Source of the DNA: CAVSUB01 sp963730995
GTDB taxonomy: Bacteria > Acidobacteriota > Vicinamibacteria > Vicinamibacterales > 2-12-FULL-66-21
Reading direction: 5' to 3'
Assembly: GCA_963730995.1 (NCBI GenBank)
Contig: CAVSUB010000001.1
Coordinates: forward strand, 1,364,001 to 1,428,000
DNA: 64,000 nucleotides
The notes below the pieces were generated by a model, which worked only from the letters and a program-made list of their open reading frames with translations, searched no databases and was not told the DNA's origin. The position numbers and the translations under genes are program-made. Positions 43,479-53,447 of the stretch are shown piece after piece; the stretch's first letter is position 1, and each line of letters begins with the position of its first letter.

Positions 43479-44870
43479 CTACTGGATGATCCCGCCGAAG
43501 GCCTTGTAAACAGCTACTACAGCAGTGAAGTTGCTCGACTCCGCCTGCGCGACTTCGTCCTCCGCCTGAAGTTGCGTGCGCTCGGCGTCGAGGAGCGCGA
43601 GGAAGTCGGCGGCGCCTTCCCGATAGCGCGTGCGCGCAATGGCGGCGGCGCGTGCGCTTTCGCGCGCCTGGTCCGCCAGCTTCACGAGGCGCTCCTGTTC
43701 CTCGCGATACGAGACCAGCGCGTTCTCGGTCTCTTCGAGGGCGCGCAGTACTGCCTGCTCGTACTCGGCCACGACTTCGTCCGTGCCGGCCTTTGCTCCG
43801 CGCAGCCGCGCTCGCGCACTGCCGAGATCCGTCCCCACCCAGCTCAGAGCCGGCGTCACCGCCCATGCGCGCGAGTCGGACTTGGCGAACATGCTGCCGC
43901 GGCCCGCGATCAGGCCAAGGAAGCCCGCAATGGTGACACGGGGAAAGAGCTCCGCTCTCGCAATCCCCTCTCTAGCGGTCGCGGCCGCAAGCTGCCGCTC
44001 CGCGGCGCGGATGTCGGGCCGGCGTTGCAGCAGTTGCCCCGGATCCCCGAGCGGCAGCGCCTTGGCGAGCGGCGGATACTGCCGAGGAGCCAGATCGACC
44101 TTGAGCTCGCCCGGACGCACGCCGTTCAACACCGAGATCCGGTGGATGCGGGCCGCCGCCGCGGAACGCAGGGGCGGCACGCTTGCTTCGATCGCGGCCA
44201 CGCGCGCGGCAGCGCTGGCCACGTCCTGCTCTTCCCCAATCCCGGCATCCCGGCGAACCGTCGTGAGGCGCAGCGTCTCCCGCTGATTGGTGAGACTGCG
44301 CTCCGCGACCGCGAGCTGCTGCTGCAGTCCCCTGAGCTCGAAGTAGTTCCGTGCGACCTCGGCGGCCACGCTCACTCGAACGTCATCGAGTGTTGCGGCG
44401 GCGCCGGCAGCCGTCGCCGACGCCGCACGGATGGAGGACCTGGTCCGGCCGAACAGGTCTATCTCCCAGAATGCGTCGAACCCGGCGCGGTACGTGGAGG
44501 TCTGAATCCGCTCGTCAGTGAATCCCGGTATGACCTGCTCCCTGTGATCGATGGACGCGCCAACGGCTACCGTCGGATACCGATCCAGCGACACATCGTC
44601 GAATACCGCGCGGGCCTGTCGGACGCGCGCGACGGCGACCTGCACGTCGAAATTCGACTGCAGGGCCGCGGCCTCCAGCTGATCGAGAACCGGGTCCTCG
44701 AACTGTCGCCACCACCGGGCGTCGTACGCCTGCTGCACGACGAGGGCTGGATCCGCGTTCGCCAGCGCCGCCGGTCGCGTCTCGGGCGCCCGGTACGGCT
44801 TCTGCCCGGCGCAGGCGGCCAGCGGAAGCACGGATCCCAGAACCATCACGCGAACGAAACGAGCGATCAT
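43479..44870 (-). CDS. RND efflux outer-membrane lipoprotein (NodT/OprM family)
   Basis: The 463-residue protein has a lipoprotein signal with lipobox LPLAAC. Two homologous TolC-type halves follow: WWRQFEDPVLDQLEAAAL.., RYPTVAVGASID, FWEIDLFGRTRSSIRAA; then QRRPDIRAAERQLAAATA, FPRVTIAGFLGL and TRYREGAADFLALLDAER. It forms the trimeric outer-membrane duct of the tripartite pump. Its ATG overlaps the AcrB-like stop as ATGA, so it is the last gene of a three-gene leftward operon (adaptor, pump, duct). Confidence 0.95.
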   Translation of the reverse strand: MIARFVRVMVLGSVLPLAACAGQKPYRAPETRPAALANADPALVVQQAYDARWWRQFEDPVLDQLEAAALQSNFDVQVAVARVRQARAVFDDVSLDRYPTVAVGASIDHREQVIPGFTDERIQTSTYRAGFDAFWEIDLFGRTRSSIRAASATAAGAAATLDDVRVSVAAEVARNYFELRGLQQQLAVAERSLTNQRETLRLTTVRRDAGIGEEQDVASAAARVAAIEASVPPLRSAAAARIHRISVLNGVRPGELKVDLAPRQYPPLAKALPLGDPGQLLQRRPDIRAAERQLAAATAREGIARAELFPRVTIAGFLGLIAGRGSMFAKSDSRAWAVTPALSWVGTDLGSARARLRGAKAGTDEVVAEYEQAVLRALEETENALVSYREEQERLVKLADQARESARAAAIARTRYREGAADFLALLDAERTQLQAEDEVAQAESSNFTAVVAVYKAFGGIIQ

Positions 44871-47800
44871 TGCTCCTCCAAGGCCGCCCTGTGCGGCCCG
44901 CTGAACACCTGGCGCCGCCGGGAGATCCGCTCGACGGCCCAGGCAATCGACACGTAGAACACGGGCGTGAAGAACAGACCGAAGACCGTCACGCCGAGCA
45001 TCCCTGCGAACACCGCGATGCCCATCGCCTGCCGGATCTCGAAGCCGGCCCCTGTCGAGAAGACGAGGGGCACGACGCCCATGATGAAGGCGACCGAAGT
45101 CATGAGCACCGGCCGGAGCCGCACGCGGCAGGCGTCAAGAATCGCCTGGACGTGGCCCTCGCCGGCGATCTCGCGCTGCTTGGCGAACTCCACGATCAGG
45201 ATCGCGTTCTTGCAGGCGAGACCCGCGAGCACGAGGAAGCTGACCTGCGTGAAGACGTTGTTGTCGCCGTTGGTCAGCCACACGCCGGTGATCGCACACA
45301 GCAGCGTCATCGGGACGATCAGGATGACGCTGAGCGGCAGCGTCCAGCTCTCGTACTGCGCGGCGAGGACCACGTACACGAGCAGGACGCACAGCGGGAA
45401 GATCAGAACCATCGTGTTGCCGGCAAGCAGCTGCTGATATGCGAGCTCGGTCCACTCGTACTGCATGCTCCCGGGCAGCCGGTTGCTCAACACCTGGGCG
45501 ATGGCATCCTGCGCCTGCCCGGAGCTGTAGCCTGGGGACGGTCCGCCGTTGATCTCGGCCGCCGGGAACCCGTTGTAGTGCATGACCTGATCGGGCCCGT
45601 AGCTCTGGTTCACTTTGACGAGCGACCCCAGAGGCACCATGGCGCCCGCTGCGTTGCGCGTCTTCAGGCGGGGAATCTGATCCGGCTGCAACCGGAATTC
45701 GGATTCCGCCTGCACGTTGACTTGATACGTTCTCCCGAAGCGGTTGAAGTCGTTGGCGTAGAGCGAGCCCAGGTACACCTGCAAGGTGTCGAAAACGTCG
45801 GTCACGTTGACCCCGTACGTCTTCGCGCGTTCGCGATCGACGTCCGCGTCGATCTGCGGCACACTGACTTGGAAGCTCGAAAAGAGGCCCGCCAGCGACG
45901 GAATTTGCCGACCCTGCCCCAGCGCTCCCTGCAGCTGCGTGTACAACTCCTCGAACCCCAGACCGCTGCGGTCCTCGACGTACAACTTGAATCCACCGAC
46001 CTGCCCGAGGCCTTGCACCGGCGGAGGCGGAAAGATCGCAACGAATGCTTCCTGTATTCCGGCGAAGCGGGCGTTGAGGTCCTGCACGATCGCCGCGGCT
46101 GACTGGTCGGCGCCCTTCCGTTCCGACGCCGGCTTGAGCGTCACGAAGACGATGCCCGCGTTCGATGCATTTACGAAACCGTTGACCGAGAGTCCCGGAA
46201 ACGCGACCGAGCTCGCCACACCCGGTCGGCCCAGCGCGATCGACGACATCTTGCGAATCACCGCTTCCGTGCGGTCCAGGGTGGACGCGTCGGGCAGCTG
46301 CGCGAACGCCACCAGGTAATCCTTGTCCTGCACGGGCACGAACCCCTCGGGCACGCGCGAGAAGCCGAGGAACGTGAGGCCGATCAGACCGGCGTAGAGA
46401 ACGATGGCGGCGACGGCAACCCGGATCACCCGCGCCACGCTGTTGGTGTAGAACGCTGACGCGGACGTGAAGAAGCGGTTGAAGATCCGGAAGAACCAGC
46501 CGAAGAGGCGGTCGATGACCGACTGCAGCCGATCCTTCTCGGAGCTCGCGGGCAGCAGCAGCCGCGACGCCAGCGCGGGACTCAGCGTCAGCGAGTTGAA
46601 CGCCGAGATGACGGTGGAGATCGCAATCGTCAACGCGAACTGCCGGTAGAACTGTCCCGTCAACCCGCTCACGAAGGCCGTCGGCACGAATACGGCGCAC
46701 AGCACCAGCGCGATCGCGATGATGGGTCCCGAGACTTCCTCCATCGCCTCCCGCGTCGCCTCAATCGGCGACCGGCCCATGTGGATGTGACGCTCCACGT
46801 TCTCAACGACCACGATCGCGTCGTCGACGACGATCCCAATCGCGAGGACCATGCCGAAGAGCGAAAGCGTGTTGAGCGAAAAGCCGAGCAGCAGCATGAC
46901 CGCGAAGGTCCCGACAAGGGAGATCGGCACGGCTACGAGCGGAATGATCGACGCCCGCCAGGTCTGGAGGAAGACCATCACCACCACGACCACGAGCAGG
47001 ATGGCGATGAAGAGCGTCTCGACGACCGCACGAATCGACTCGCGGACGAAGATCGTCGGGTCGTACACGATGCGGTAGTCCATGCCTTCGGGAAACGCCT
47101 TCTTCAGCCTCTCCATCGTGGCGCGAACCTGATTGGAGGCCTCGATCGCGTTCGTCCCCGGCCGCTGGAAGATGCCGATCGCCACTGCGGGCTGGTTGTC
47201 GAGCAGGCTCCGCAGCGCGTACTGGTTCGAACCGAGCTCCACCCGGCCGACGTCACGAATCCGCGTGATCTGGCCTTCCTGTCCGGCGCGCACGACGATG
47301 TCGGCGAATTGATCCTCTGTCTGCAGACGCCCCCGCGCGTTGATCGAAAGCTGGAAGGTCGTATCGCTCGGTGATGGCGGGCCGCCCAGAACGCCGGCTG
47401 CGACCTGGATGTTCTGCTCGCGAATCGCCCGGACGACGTCGGTCGCCGTCAGTTGCCGCGCGGCGAGGCGGTTGGGATCGAGCCACACGCGCATGCTGTA
47501 TTCGCCCGCACCGAAGACCTGGGCGCTGCCGACACCCGCGATGCGGGCGAGCTCGTCTTTGACACGCAGGTGCGCGTAGTTCGAGAGGTACAGCATGTTG
47601 TACCGCTCGTCCGGCGAGACGAGGTGCACGACCATGATGAAGTCCGGAGAGGCCTTCTCCGTCGTCACGCCGACGCGCTGGACTTCCGGTGGAAGCCGCG
47701 GCAGCCCCTGGGAGACGCGGTTCTGCACCTGCACCTGGGCGTTGTCGAGATCGCTCCCCAGCGCGAAGGTGACCGTCAACGTCATCGCGCCGTCGGCTGT

Positions 47801-48052
47801 CGACTGGGAAAACATGTAGAGCATTCCCTCGACGCCGTTGATCTGCTGTTCGAGCGGAGCCGCCACGGTCTCGGCAATGACTTTCGGGTTGGCGCCGGGG
47901 AATACCGTCCGGACCACAACCGTCGGCGGCACGACGCTCGGGTATTCGCTGACCGGCAGCCGGACCACCGCCAACCCTCCCGCGGCCAGAATCAGGAGCG
48001 ATAACACAGCCGCGAAGATCGGCCGGTCGATGAAGAACCTCGAGAATCTCAT
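44867..48052 (-). CDS. RND multidrug efflux transporter, HAE1/AcrB type
   Basis: At 1061 residues the protein is full length for the AcrB/MexB family. It begins MRFSRFFIDRPIFAAVLSLL, shows GGLAVVRLPVSEYPSV, PGANPKVIAETVAAPLEQQI, and the proton-relay aspartate pair in TM4 (GIVVDDAIVVVENVERH), with conserved lysine in the TM10 region (ACKNAILIVEFAKQ). It exchanges protons for amphiphilic drugs or bile-salt-like compounds. It lies seven bases from the adaptor stop and overlaps the duct gene, so all three proteins are co-produced. Confidence 0.96.
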   Translation of the reverse strand: MRFSRFFIDRPIFAAVLSLLILAAGGLAVVRLPVSEYPSVVPPTVVVRTVFPGANPKVIAETVAAPLEQQINGVEGMLYMFSQSTADGAMTLTVTFALGSDLDNAQVQVQNRVSQGLPRLPPEVQRVGVTTEKASPDFIMVVHLVSPDERYNMLYLSNYAHLRVKDELARIAGVGSAQVFGAGEYSMRVWLDPNRLAARQLTATDVVRAIREQNIQVAAGVLGGPPSPSDTTFQLSINARGRLQTEDQFADIVVRAGQEGQITRIRDVGRVELGSNQYALRSLLDNQPAVAIGIFQRPGTNAIEASNQVRATMERLKKAFPEGMDYRIVYDPTIFVRESIRAVVETLFIAILLVVVVVMVFLQTWRASIIPLVAVPISLVGTFAVMLLLGFSLNTLSLFGMVLAIGIVVDDAIVVVENVERHIHMGRSPIEATREAMEEVSGPIIAIALVLCAVFVPTAFVSGLTGQFYRQFALTIAISTVISAFNSLTLSPALASRLLLPASSEKDRLQSVIDRLFGWFFRIFNRFFTSASAFYTNSVARVIRVAVAAIVLYAGLIGLTFLGFSRVPEGFVPVQDKDYLVAFAQLPDASTLDRTEAVIRKMSSIALGRPGVASSVAFPGLSVNGFVNASNAGIVFVTLKPASERKGADQSAAAIVQDLNARFAGIQEAFVAIFPPPPVQGLGQVGGFKLYVEDRSGLGFEELYTQLQGALGQGRQIPSLAGLFSSFQVSVPQIDADVDRERAKTYGVNVTDVFDTLQVYLGSLYANDFNRFGRTYQVNVQAESEFRLQPDQIPRLKTRNAAGAMVPLGSLVKVNQSYGPDQVMHYNGFPAAEINGGPSPGYSSGQAQDAIAQVLSNRLPGSMQYEWTELAYQQLLAGNTMVLIFPLCVLLVYVVLAAQYESWTLPLSVILIVPMTLLCAITGVWLTNGDNNVFTQVSFLVLAGLACKNAILIVEFAKQREIAGEGHVQAILDACRVRLRPVLMTSVAFIMGVVPLVFSTGAGFEIRQAMGIAVFAGMLGVTVFGLFFTPVFYVSIAWAVERISRRRQVFSGPHRAALEEQ

Positions 48053-48059
48053 TCCTTCC

Positions 48060-49295
48060 TCACTTCTCCGCGGCGGACTTTTCTACGCCGGACTTCTCTG
48101 CGCCCGATTTCTCCCCACCGGAGGCCGCCTTCGGCTCCGCTGGCACCACGGGCTCGTTCATGGCCACGATCACTGGTTCGACCTTCACGCCGGGCCGCAC
48201 CCGCTGCAGGCCGTTCACGACCACGAGGTCGCCGTTGTTGACGCCCGACCGCACCACTCGAAGACCGTTGACGAGCGGTCCGAGCTCGACGCCGCGGTAC
48301 TCGATGGTGTGATCCGGCTTCACGACGTATACGAAGCGCTTGTCGAGATCGGTGCCGACGGCCCGATCCTGAATCAGGAGGCCTGCGCGCTTCGTCGCTT
48401 TCGGGAGCTGGAGTCGGACGAAAAGGCCAGGCGTCAGGCTTCGGTCGGCATTGCGGAAGATCGCGCGGGCACGAATCGTCCCCGTTGCCGGGTCGATCTG
48501 GTTGTCGAGGAAATTCAGCTTGCCCTCGATCGGGAAGCTGCGGTCGCTCGCGAGCGCCAGTCGGATCGGAAGCGCCCCCTGGCCCTTCGCCCCGGCGGCT
48601 TTGCGAGCCATCGCGGAGTACTGGAGGTAGGCCTGCTCGTCGGCGTCGAACGTCGCGTAGATCGGATCCAGCGAAACGACGGTGGTCAAAATCGTGGCCT
48701 CACCCGGACCGCTCGACACGAGGTTGCCCTGGGTGACGATCGCTCGCCCCACCCGCCCGTCGATGGGCGACGTGATCCGGGTGAACTCCAGATTGAGCTC
48801 GGCTGCGCGGAGCGCGGCTTCGACCGCCGCGACCTGTGCGGAAGACTCCTCCGCGAACGAGGCGCGCCGCTCCTGCTCTTCGTGCGACATCGCGTTCTCG
48901 CTGGCGAGGCGGCCTGCGCGATCGAGCTCCGACTTCGCACGGCGAACCGTCGCGCGCGCTCTGTTCAGCTCGGCGCGCAACCGATCGACTTCAGCCTCGA
49001 ACGGACGCGGGTCGATCAGAAAGAGCGGATCGCCGCGCCGGACGATCGCACCTTCCTCGAAGCGAACGGCGGATACGTACCCGGACACGCGCGGACGAAC
49101 GGACACCGAGTTCACGGCTTCGAGACGTCCGGTGAACTCGTCCCACTCGGTGACGTCTTGCGGAGCTACTTTGGCGACCGTCACCTTCGAGGGCGGCGGC
49201 TCACCGGGCTGAGCCGCGGTGCGAGCGCAACCGGAGCTCAGAACGCCCGCGAGCACAGCCGCGAGGATGACAGCGTGCCTCGCCCAGCGATTCAT
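48060..49295 (-). CDS. RND efflux periplasmic adaptor (AcrA/MexA type)
   Basis: With ATG at 49295 the 411-residue protein starts with a lipoprotein signal (LAGVLSSGCA). It has the biotinyl-lipoyl-like domain (SVRPRVSGYVSAVRFEEGAI, DPRPFEAEVDRLRAEL), an alpha-hairpin rich in Arg/Glu/Ala, and ITSPIDGRVGRAIVTQGNLV. The C terminus is odd: three repeats of (G/A)EKS(G/A) type (GEKSGAEKSGVEKSAAEK). It bridges pump and outer-membrane duct. The frame open to 49436 adds 47 residues ahead of the signal and is rejected. It is first gene of the pump operon, divergent from the histidine kinase. Confidence 0.94.
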   Translation of the reverse strand: MNRWARHAVILAAVLAGVLSSGCARTAAQPGEPPPSKVTVAKVAPQDVTEWDEFTGRLEAVNSVSVRPRVSGYVSAVRFEEGAIVRRGDPLFLIDPRPFEAEVDRLRAELNRARATVRRAKSELDRAGRLASENAMSHEEQERRASFAEESSAQVAAVEAALRAAELNLEFTRITSPIDGRVGRAIVTQGNLVSSGPGEATILTTVVSLDPIYATFDADEQAYLQYSAMARKAAGAKGQGALPIRLALASDRSFPIEGKLNFLDNQIDPATGTIRARAIFRNADRSLTPGLFVRLQLPKATKRAGLLIQDRAVGTDLDKRFVYVVKPDHTIEYRGVELGPLVNGLRVVRSGVNNGDLVVVNGLQRVRPGVKVEPVIVAMNEPVVPAEPKAASGGEKSGAEKSGVEKSAAEK

Positions 49296-49658
49296 TGAGC
49301 GGCCGGAACGGAGCTGGCGTTGAAGCGCCAGCGGAGTGAAGGCCGCCAGGCGGGGCGCAGGGGGCCCCGCCGATTCAAGCGAGGGATGGAGCGAAATGGT
49401 GCGGATTTCTCGACGTGTCGTCATGGTCGTGAGCATGTCACCCGGAATGAGCGCTCACAATCGGGCTCTGGATCGATCGAGTTCTCCCACGAACGTCGCA
49501 CGGCTCGATGACACTTTTTGGAGAGCGTCCGGTGCGACTTTCGGCCGATGCGCGCGTCGGTCCATCGCCGGACCTGCGCTCAGAGGCAATCTGCTGGATA
49601 ATCGAGGGAGGCCATCCGGACCAGGCGCGTCGGGATCAGCGCCAACAGGAGGTAAAAC
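49296..49658. other. Divergent intergenic region between pump operon and two-component system
   Basis: 363 bases hold the promoters for the leftward RND operon and the rightward kinase gene. I see no convincing -35/-10 pair, operator or ORF. A GGCGGGGC..GCCCCGCC inverted pair lies at about 49350-49370. The arrangement makes it plausible that the response regulator controls the pump, but no binding site was recognised. Confidence 0.4.
49647..49652 (+). promoter_or_regulatory. Strong ribosome binding site deciding a GTG start
   Basis: A perfect AGGAGG six bases before GTG at 49659 fixes the start of the histidine kinase. No ATG near this position is in frame. Confidence 0.85.
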
Positions 49659-50985
49659 GTGCAGCCAGACGTCGAAGCTCTCACGGACACCGACGCCGCC
49701 AATGTGCCGATCCAGGCATATCAGCCGAGCCTCGACGCTCTGCGGACGGCTCTCGCTCGTGAGATCGACGATCGACGACGAGCGGAGTGCGCGCTGAGAA
49801 TTCAGAGCGACGCCGTCCAGCTGGCGCTTCAACTGCTCGTCCGGGAGCCGGATGTGACCGGCTTCTTTCGCGCCTTCATAAAGGCGCTGGTCGACCAATC
49901 CGAGAGCTTCGGCGCCGGCGTGTGGCTGCTCAACGCGGATTCGACACGCTGCGATCTGTGGATGGCATATATCGGCGGGCGCTTCTACACGAAAGACAGC
50001 GAGGATTGGGACACCCTGACGCTTCCGCGATCCAGCCTGGCGACGCACCTCGTCGACTACCCGCGAGGGTGGACAGCGACGATCGAATACACGGGCGACG
50101 ACCCGCGCCTGCCTGCGCCGGTGCACGATTTCAACCGGGCATCAGGTGTCGCGTCGGTGGTCACTGCGCCGCTCTTGCTGCCAACTCGCAATCTCGGCTG
50201 GGTGGCGCTCGCGACCGGGCCCGCCTCCGACTGCGAGAGCGCGTGGCGTCGAGCGCTTCTCGAAGCCATGGCGCAGCAGGCCACGCTCGCGTTGCACCAC
50301 AACCGCCTGGCGGAACAGAGCCACGTCGAAGCGCGGCGGCAGGCCGTACTCGAAGAACGGAACCGGATGGCGCGCGACATTCACGACACGCTGGCCCAGG
50401 GATTCGGCGCCATCCTGATGCAGCTGCAGGCAGCACAGCGATCGGCCGCTTCGCTTCCGCCGGCGGTTGCGAAGAGCCTCGAGGTCGCCGTCGATCTCGC
50501 GCGGACTCACATGATCGACGCGCGCCGATCCGTTTCTGCTCTGCGGCCACAGTCGCACGAGGGCGAGGACGTGGCCGCGGCGCTCCAGCGCATGGCCGAT
50601 CTCGCGCGTCGGACGACCGACGTCCCGATCGATCTCGCCGTCGGCGAGCTCCCCCCGCTCGGAGGAGGCGTGGACCGCGAGATCATCGGCATCGCGCAGG
50701 AGGCGCTCACGAACGCCGTGCGCCACTCGCGCGCCCGCCGGATCGCGATCAACGCTTCGCCAGTCAGGTCGGTCGGTTTCCGGCTCTCCGTCGCGGACGA
50801 CGGACGCGGAATCGCGAAAGAGCGCCGCGACGCGGGCTTCGGCATGACCAGCATGCAGGAGCGCGCCGAGCGCATCGGCGCGTCGCTTGACAATCGTCAC
50901 CGCGCCCAGGTCCGGCACCGAAGTCGTGCTCGCCTGGGAGCCGCCGTCATTCTCGATTCCGACACAGGCCGATGCTCGACGCTGA
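49659..50985 (+). pseudogene. GAF-domain histidine kinase (NarL-type partner), +1 frameshift near its end
   Basis: The roughly 441-residue kinase has a GAF-like sensor region (about 60-210: FGAGVWLLNAD.., VVTAPLLLPTRNLGWVAL), a HisKA_3 dimerisation domain with phospho-acceptor His in ARDIHDTLAQGFG (about residue 243), then N box QEALTNAVRHSRA, DDGRGIA and GFGMTSMQERAERIGASL. At that point the frame slips: dropping G at 50889 (CTT [G] ACA) restores TIVTAPRSGTEVVLAWEPP and a stop at 50985, overlapping the regulator by 14 bases. As written the frame runs on to 51098 with an aberrant tail that lacks the GTEV box. No membrane segment, so the sensor is cytoplasmic. Confidence 0.82.
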
Positions 50986-51628
50986 ACCCGCTTCGCACGC
51001 GCCCGTCGTCAGAGCGAGCGTCCTCGTTGTCGACGATCATGCCCTGCTGCGGACGGGCGTGGCGAACATCATCAACCAGGAGCCGGACCTGCGGGTGATC
51101 GCCGAGGCGTCGAATGGCCAGGAAGCGATCGACGCGTTCGAGCGCTACCGCCCGGACGTGACGCTGCTCGATCTGCGAATGCCGGTCATGGAGGGTGTCG
51201 AAGCCGTCCGGCAGATTCGCGAACGCGATCCTCTGGCCAAGGTCATCGTGCTCACGACGTACGACACCGACGAGGACATCTCGCGCGCGCTCAAGGCCGG
51301 GGCAAAGGCGTACGTCCTCAAGGATATTTCCGCCGATCTGTTGATCGAGTGCATCCACGACGTGCTGGCCGGCAAGACCTATCTCGCACCGCAGGCCGCC
51401 GCCAAGCTTGCCGAGGGTGTTACGCGCGTTCAGCTCACGCCCCGCGAGCTGTCCACGCTCCGTCTGATTGCGGACGGCCGCTCCAACAAGGAAATTGCGA
51501 ACGAGCTCGAGATCAGCGAGCGCACGGTGAAGACCCACCTTGGGCATCTCTTCGCGAAGCTCGGCGTGACGAGCCGCACCGAGGCGGTCAAAATCGCGAT
51601 GCGCCGGGGCCTGGTGCGCCTGAACTGA
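50972..51628 (+). CDS. Response regulator, NarL/LuxR family
   Basis: The 218-residue protein has a receiver domain (VLVVDDHALLRTGV with the acidic pair, phosphorylatable Asp in VTLLDLRMPVMEG, signalling Thr in VIVLTTYDT, Lys in AYVLKDIS). A LuxR-type helix-turn-helix follows (LTPRELSTLRLIADGRSNKE, ISERTVKTHLGHLFAKL). It is the cognate partner of the upstream kinase, with which it overlaps by 14 bases once the kinase frame is repaired. The likely targets are the divergent RND operon or a distant regulon; neither is shown. Confidence 0.92.
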   Translation: MLDAEPASHAPVVRASVLVVDDHALLRTGVANIINQEPDLRVIAEASNGQEAIDAFERYRPDVTLLDLRMPVMEGVEAVRQIRERDPLAKVIVLTTYDTDEDISRALKAGAKAYVLKDISADLLIECIHDVLAGKTYLAPQAAAKLAEGVTRVQLTPRELSTLRLIADGRSNKEIANELEISERTVKTHLGHLFAKLGVTSRTEAVKIAMRRGLVRLN

Positions 51629-51639
51629 CGGGACCGCGA

Positions 51640-52518
51640 TCAAGGACGCTGGCCGAGCTCACGAAGTCTCTCGATCGCCCCGGTCAGCCCCTGGCCGTTC
51701 CCCTCCAAACCCGACCACAAGTCACCGACATCAGCGATGCGCGCCTCCATCGCGCGCAGTGTGAACGTCCGTGGACCGACGACGTGGCGTTCGAGCTCGT
51801 CCCAGGTGCACGGCGCCGAGATCGGCGCTCCCGGCTTCGGCCGCACGGCGTACGGCGCGGCAAACGTCGCACTGTAACCGTTGCGGCCCGTATCGATCAG
51901 GATCCGGTTGCCGCGATCCACCTTCGCGAACTCCTGCGTGAGGTGGTCCGGGTCGCGGGTCACGAGGAGCCGGCCCGCGGCGTGCGCGAATCCCGCGACC
52001 TCACCGAAGCCGGACGTGGCATCGAGCGGCACGACAATGTGGAACCCTTTCGACCCTGACGTCTTCAACCAGCTGGTAAGACCGAGCTCCGACAACAGAT
52101 CGCGCAGCCTGAGCGCCGATGCGCGGAGGATCTCGGGATTGTCCTCGGATGGATCGAGATCGAAGACGCAGAGATCCGGCCGATGCAGCCGCGGCGTGCG
52201 TGACGGCCACACGTGCGGCGTGATGGTGTTCTGGTTCGCGAGCCAGAGGAGCGATCGCGCGTCGGAGGCGAGCGCATAATGCACGGTACCGCCCTTCTTC
52301 GGCACCTCGATGCGCTCGAGCCATGCGGGGAAGCCCTTCGAGACGTCCTTGTGGAAGAACCCTTCTTCGGCGATGCCTGCCGGATACCGCTCCATCGTGA
52401 TCGGCCGGCCCGCAATGTGCGGAAGCATGATGGGCGCGACAGCTTCGTAGTACGCGGCGAGCTCGCCCTTCGTGATGCCATCGTCCGGGAAGAGGACTTT
52501 CTCCGGATGGGTGATCAC
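51640..52518 (-). CDS. ligD: LigD primase-polymerase domain protein
   Basis: The 292-residue protein matches the archaeo-eukaryotic primase-type polymerase domain of LigD: FPDDGITKGELAAYYEAVA, PITMERYPAGI, metal-binding CVFDLDPSED, SGSKGFHIVVPL and DRGNRILIDTGRNGYSATFA. It fills short gaps at double-strand breaks in non-homologous end joining. It stands as a separate gene eight bases downstream of the ligase gene in the same leftward unit. No Ku gene and no phosphoesterase domain were seen in the window. Confidence 0.92.
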   Translation of the reverse strand: MITHPEKVLFPDDGITKGELAAYYEAVAPIMLPHIAGRPITMERYPAGIAEEGFFHKDVSKGFPAWLERIEVPKKGGTVHYALASDARSLLWLANQNTITPHVWPSRTPRLHRPDLCVFDLDPSEDNPEILRASALRLRDLLSELGLTSWLKTSGSKGFHIVVPLDATSGFGEVAGFAHAAGRLLVTRDPDHLTQEFAKVDRGNRILIDTGRNGYSATFAAPYAVRPKPGAPISAPCTWDELERHVVGPRTFTLRAMEARIADVGDLWSGLEGNGQGLTGAIERLRELGQRP

Positions 52519-52525
52519 GCCGCGA

Positions 52526-53386
52526 TCACCCTTCCTTCACCACGTCGCGAGCGTCCTTGTCCGTACGAAGGCCGAGCAGACGCGAGTGACGGAGCTTGCC
52601 GTGCACCGTCCACTCGATGAAGGCAACCTGGACGACGATCTCGGGGCGCACCCAGTGTGCGCGCACGCGTGGAAGGCCGACGGCCTTCGTGAACGGCGTA
52701 TTGGGCATCTCGAGGGCGTCGAGTCTGGCGCGGAGGTCCAGCAGCAGCTTCGTGTCGAACCCCGTGCCGACCTTCCCGGCGAACACGAACTCGTGGTCCT
52801 CGAAATACCCGACGAGGAGTGCCCCCAGCCCGACTCTGCCGCCCTGGGGGTCAGTGAATCCGCCGACGACGAGCTCCTGGGCGAGCTCGCACTTCATCTT
52901 GAGCCAGTGCGGTGAGCGACGGTGCTCGTAAACAGAACCGCGGCGCTTTGCGATGACGCCTTCCCATCCTTCGGCGCAGGCCCGGTCCCACGGCCTCGAA
53001 TCTTCTAGCGACTCCACGCGCTGGAGGGGCGCCAGCAAAGGCAGGTCCGCCAGCAGGCCGCGCCGGGCCTCGAGCGGCACTGACATGACGTCACGGCCAT
53101 CGAGCCACATGATATCGAAGACGTGATACGCGACCTTCCCGTCGCCCCAGGTGACTTCACCGTCGAGGATGACGTCTCGCACAGGCAGGCCGGCAATCGC
53201 ACGGGCAATTTGCGGCATCTCCTGGGGCAGGCGGTTCCGCGAAAGCAGACGAACCTCCGCGCCATCGCGGAACGCGAGGACACGGATGCCATCGAGCTTG
53301 CGCTCGAAGATCCACTCGGGTCCCGTGAACCGCTCCTTGGTCAGGGTCGCGGCCATGGGCTCGACCCAGTCGGGGAAGTCCGTCAT
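52526..53386 (-). CDS. ATP-dependent DNA ligase (LigD-type ligase domain)
   Basis: The 286-residue protein has the nucleotidyl-transferase motif I K-L-D-G in IFERKLDGIRVLAF near residue 31, motif III-like VILDGEVTW, motif IV region EGVIAKRRGSVYEHRR, and an OB-fold C terminus (LGALLVGYFEDHEFVFAGKV). It lacks the N-terminal extension of stand-alone replicative ligases and matches the ligase part of LigD. It seals breaks together with the adjacent polymerase protein. It is divergent from the CitMHS transporter gene. Confidence 0.92.
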   Translation of the reverse strand: MTDFPDWVEPMAATLTKERFTGPEWIFERKLDGIRVLAFRDGAEVRLLSRNRLPQEMPQIARAIAGLPVRDVILDGEVTWGDGKVAYHVFDIMWLDGRDVMSVPLEARRGLLADLPLLAPLQRVESLEDSRPWDRACAEGWEGVIAKRRGSVYEHRRSPHWLKMKCELAQELVVGGFTDPQGGRVGLGALLVGYFEDHEFVFAGKVGTGFDTKLLLDLRARLDALEMPNTPFTKAVGLPRVRAHWVRPEIVVQVAFIEWTVHGKLRHSRLLGLRTDKDARDVVKEG

Positions 53387-53447
53387 CGGCGCACCATCGA
53401 ACGATTCAATTTACTTTGGATGAGACCGCGGACATGATCCGCTGACC

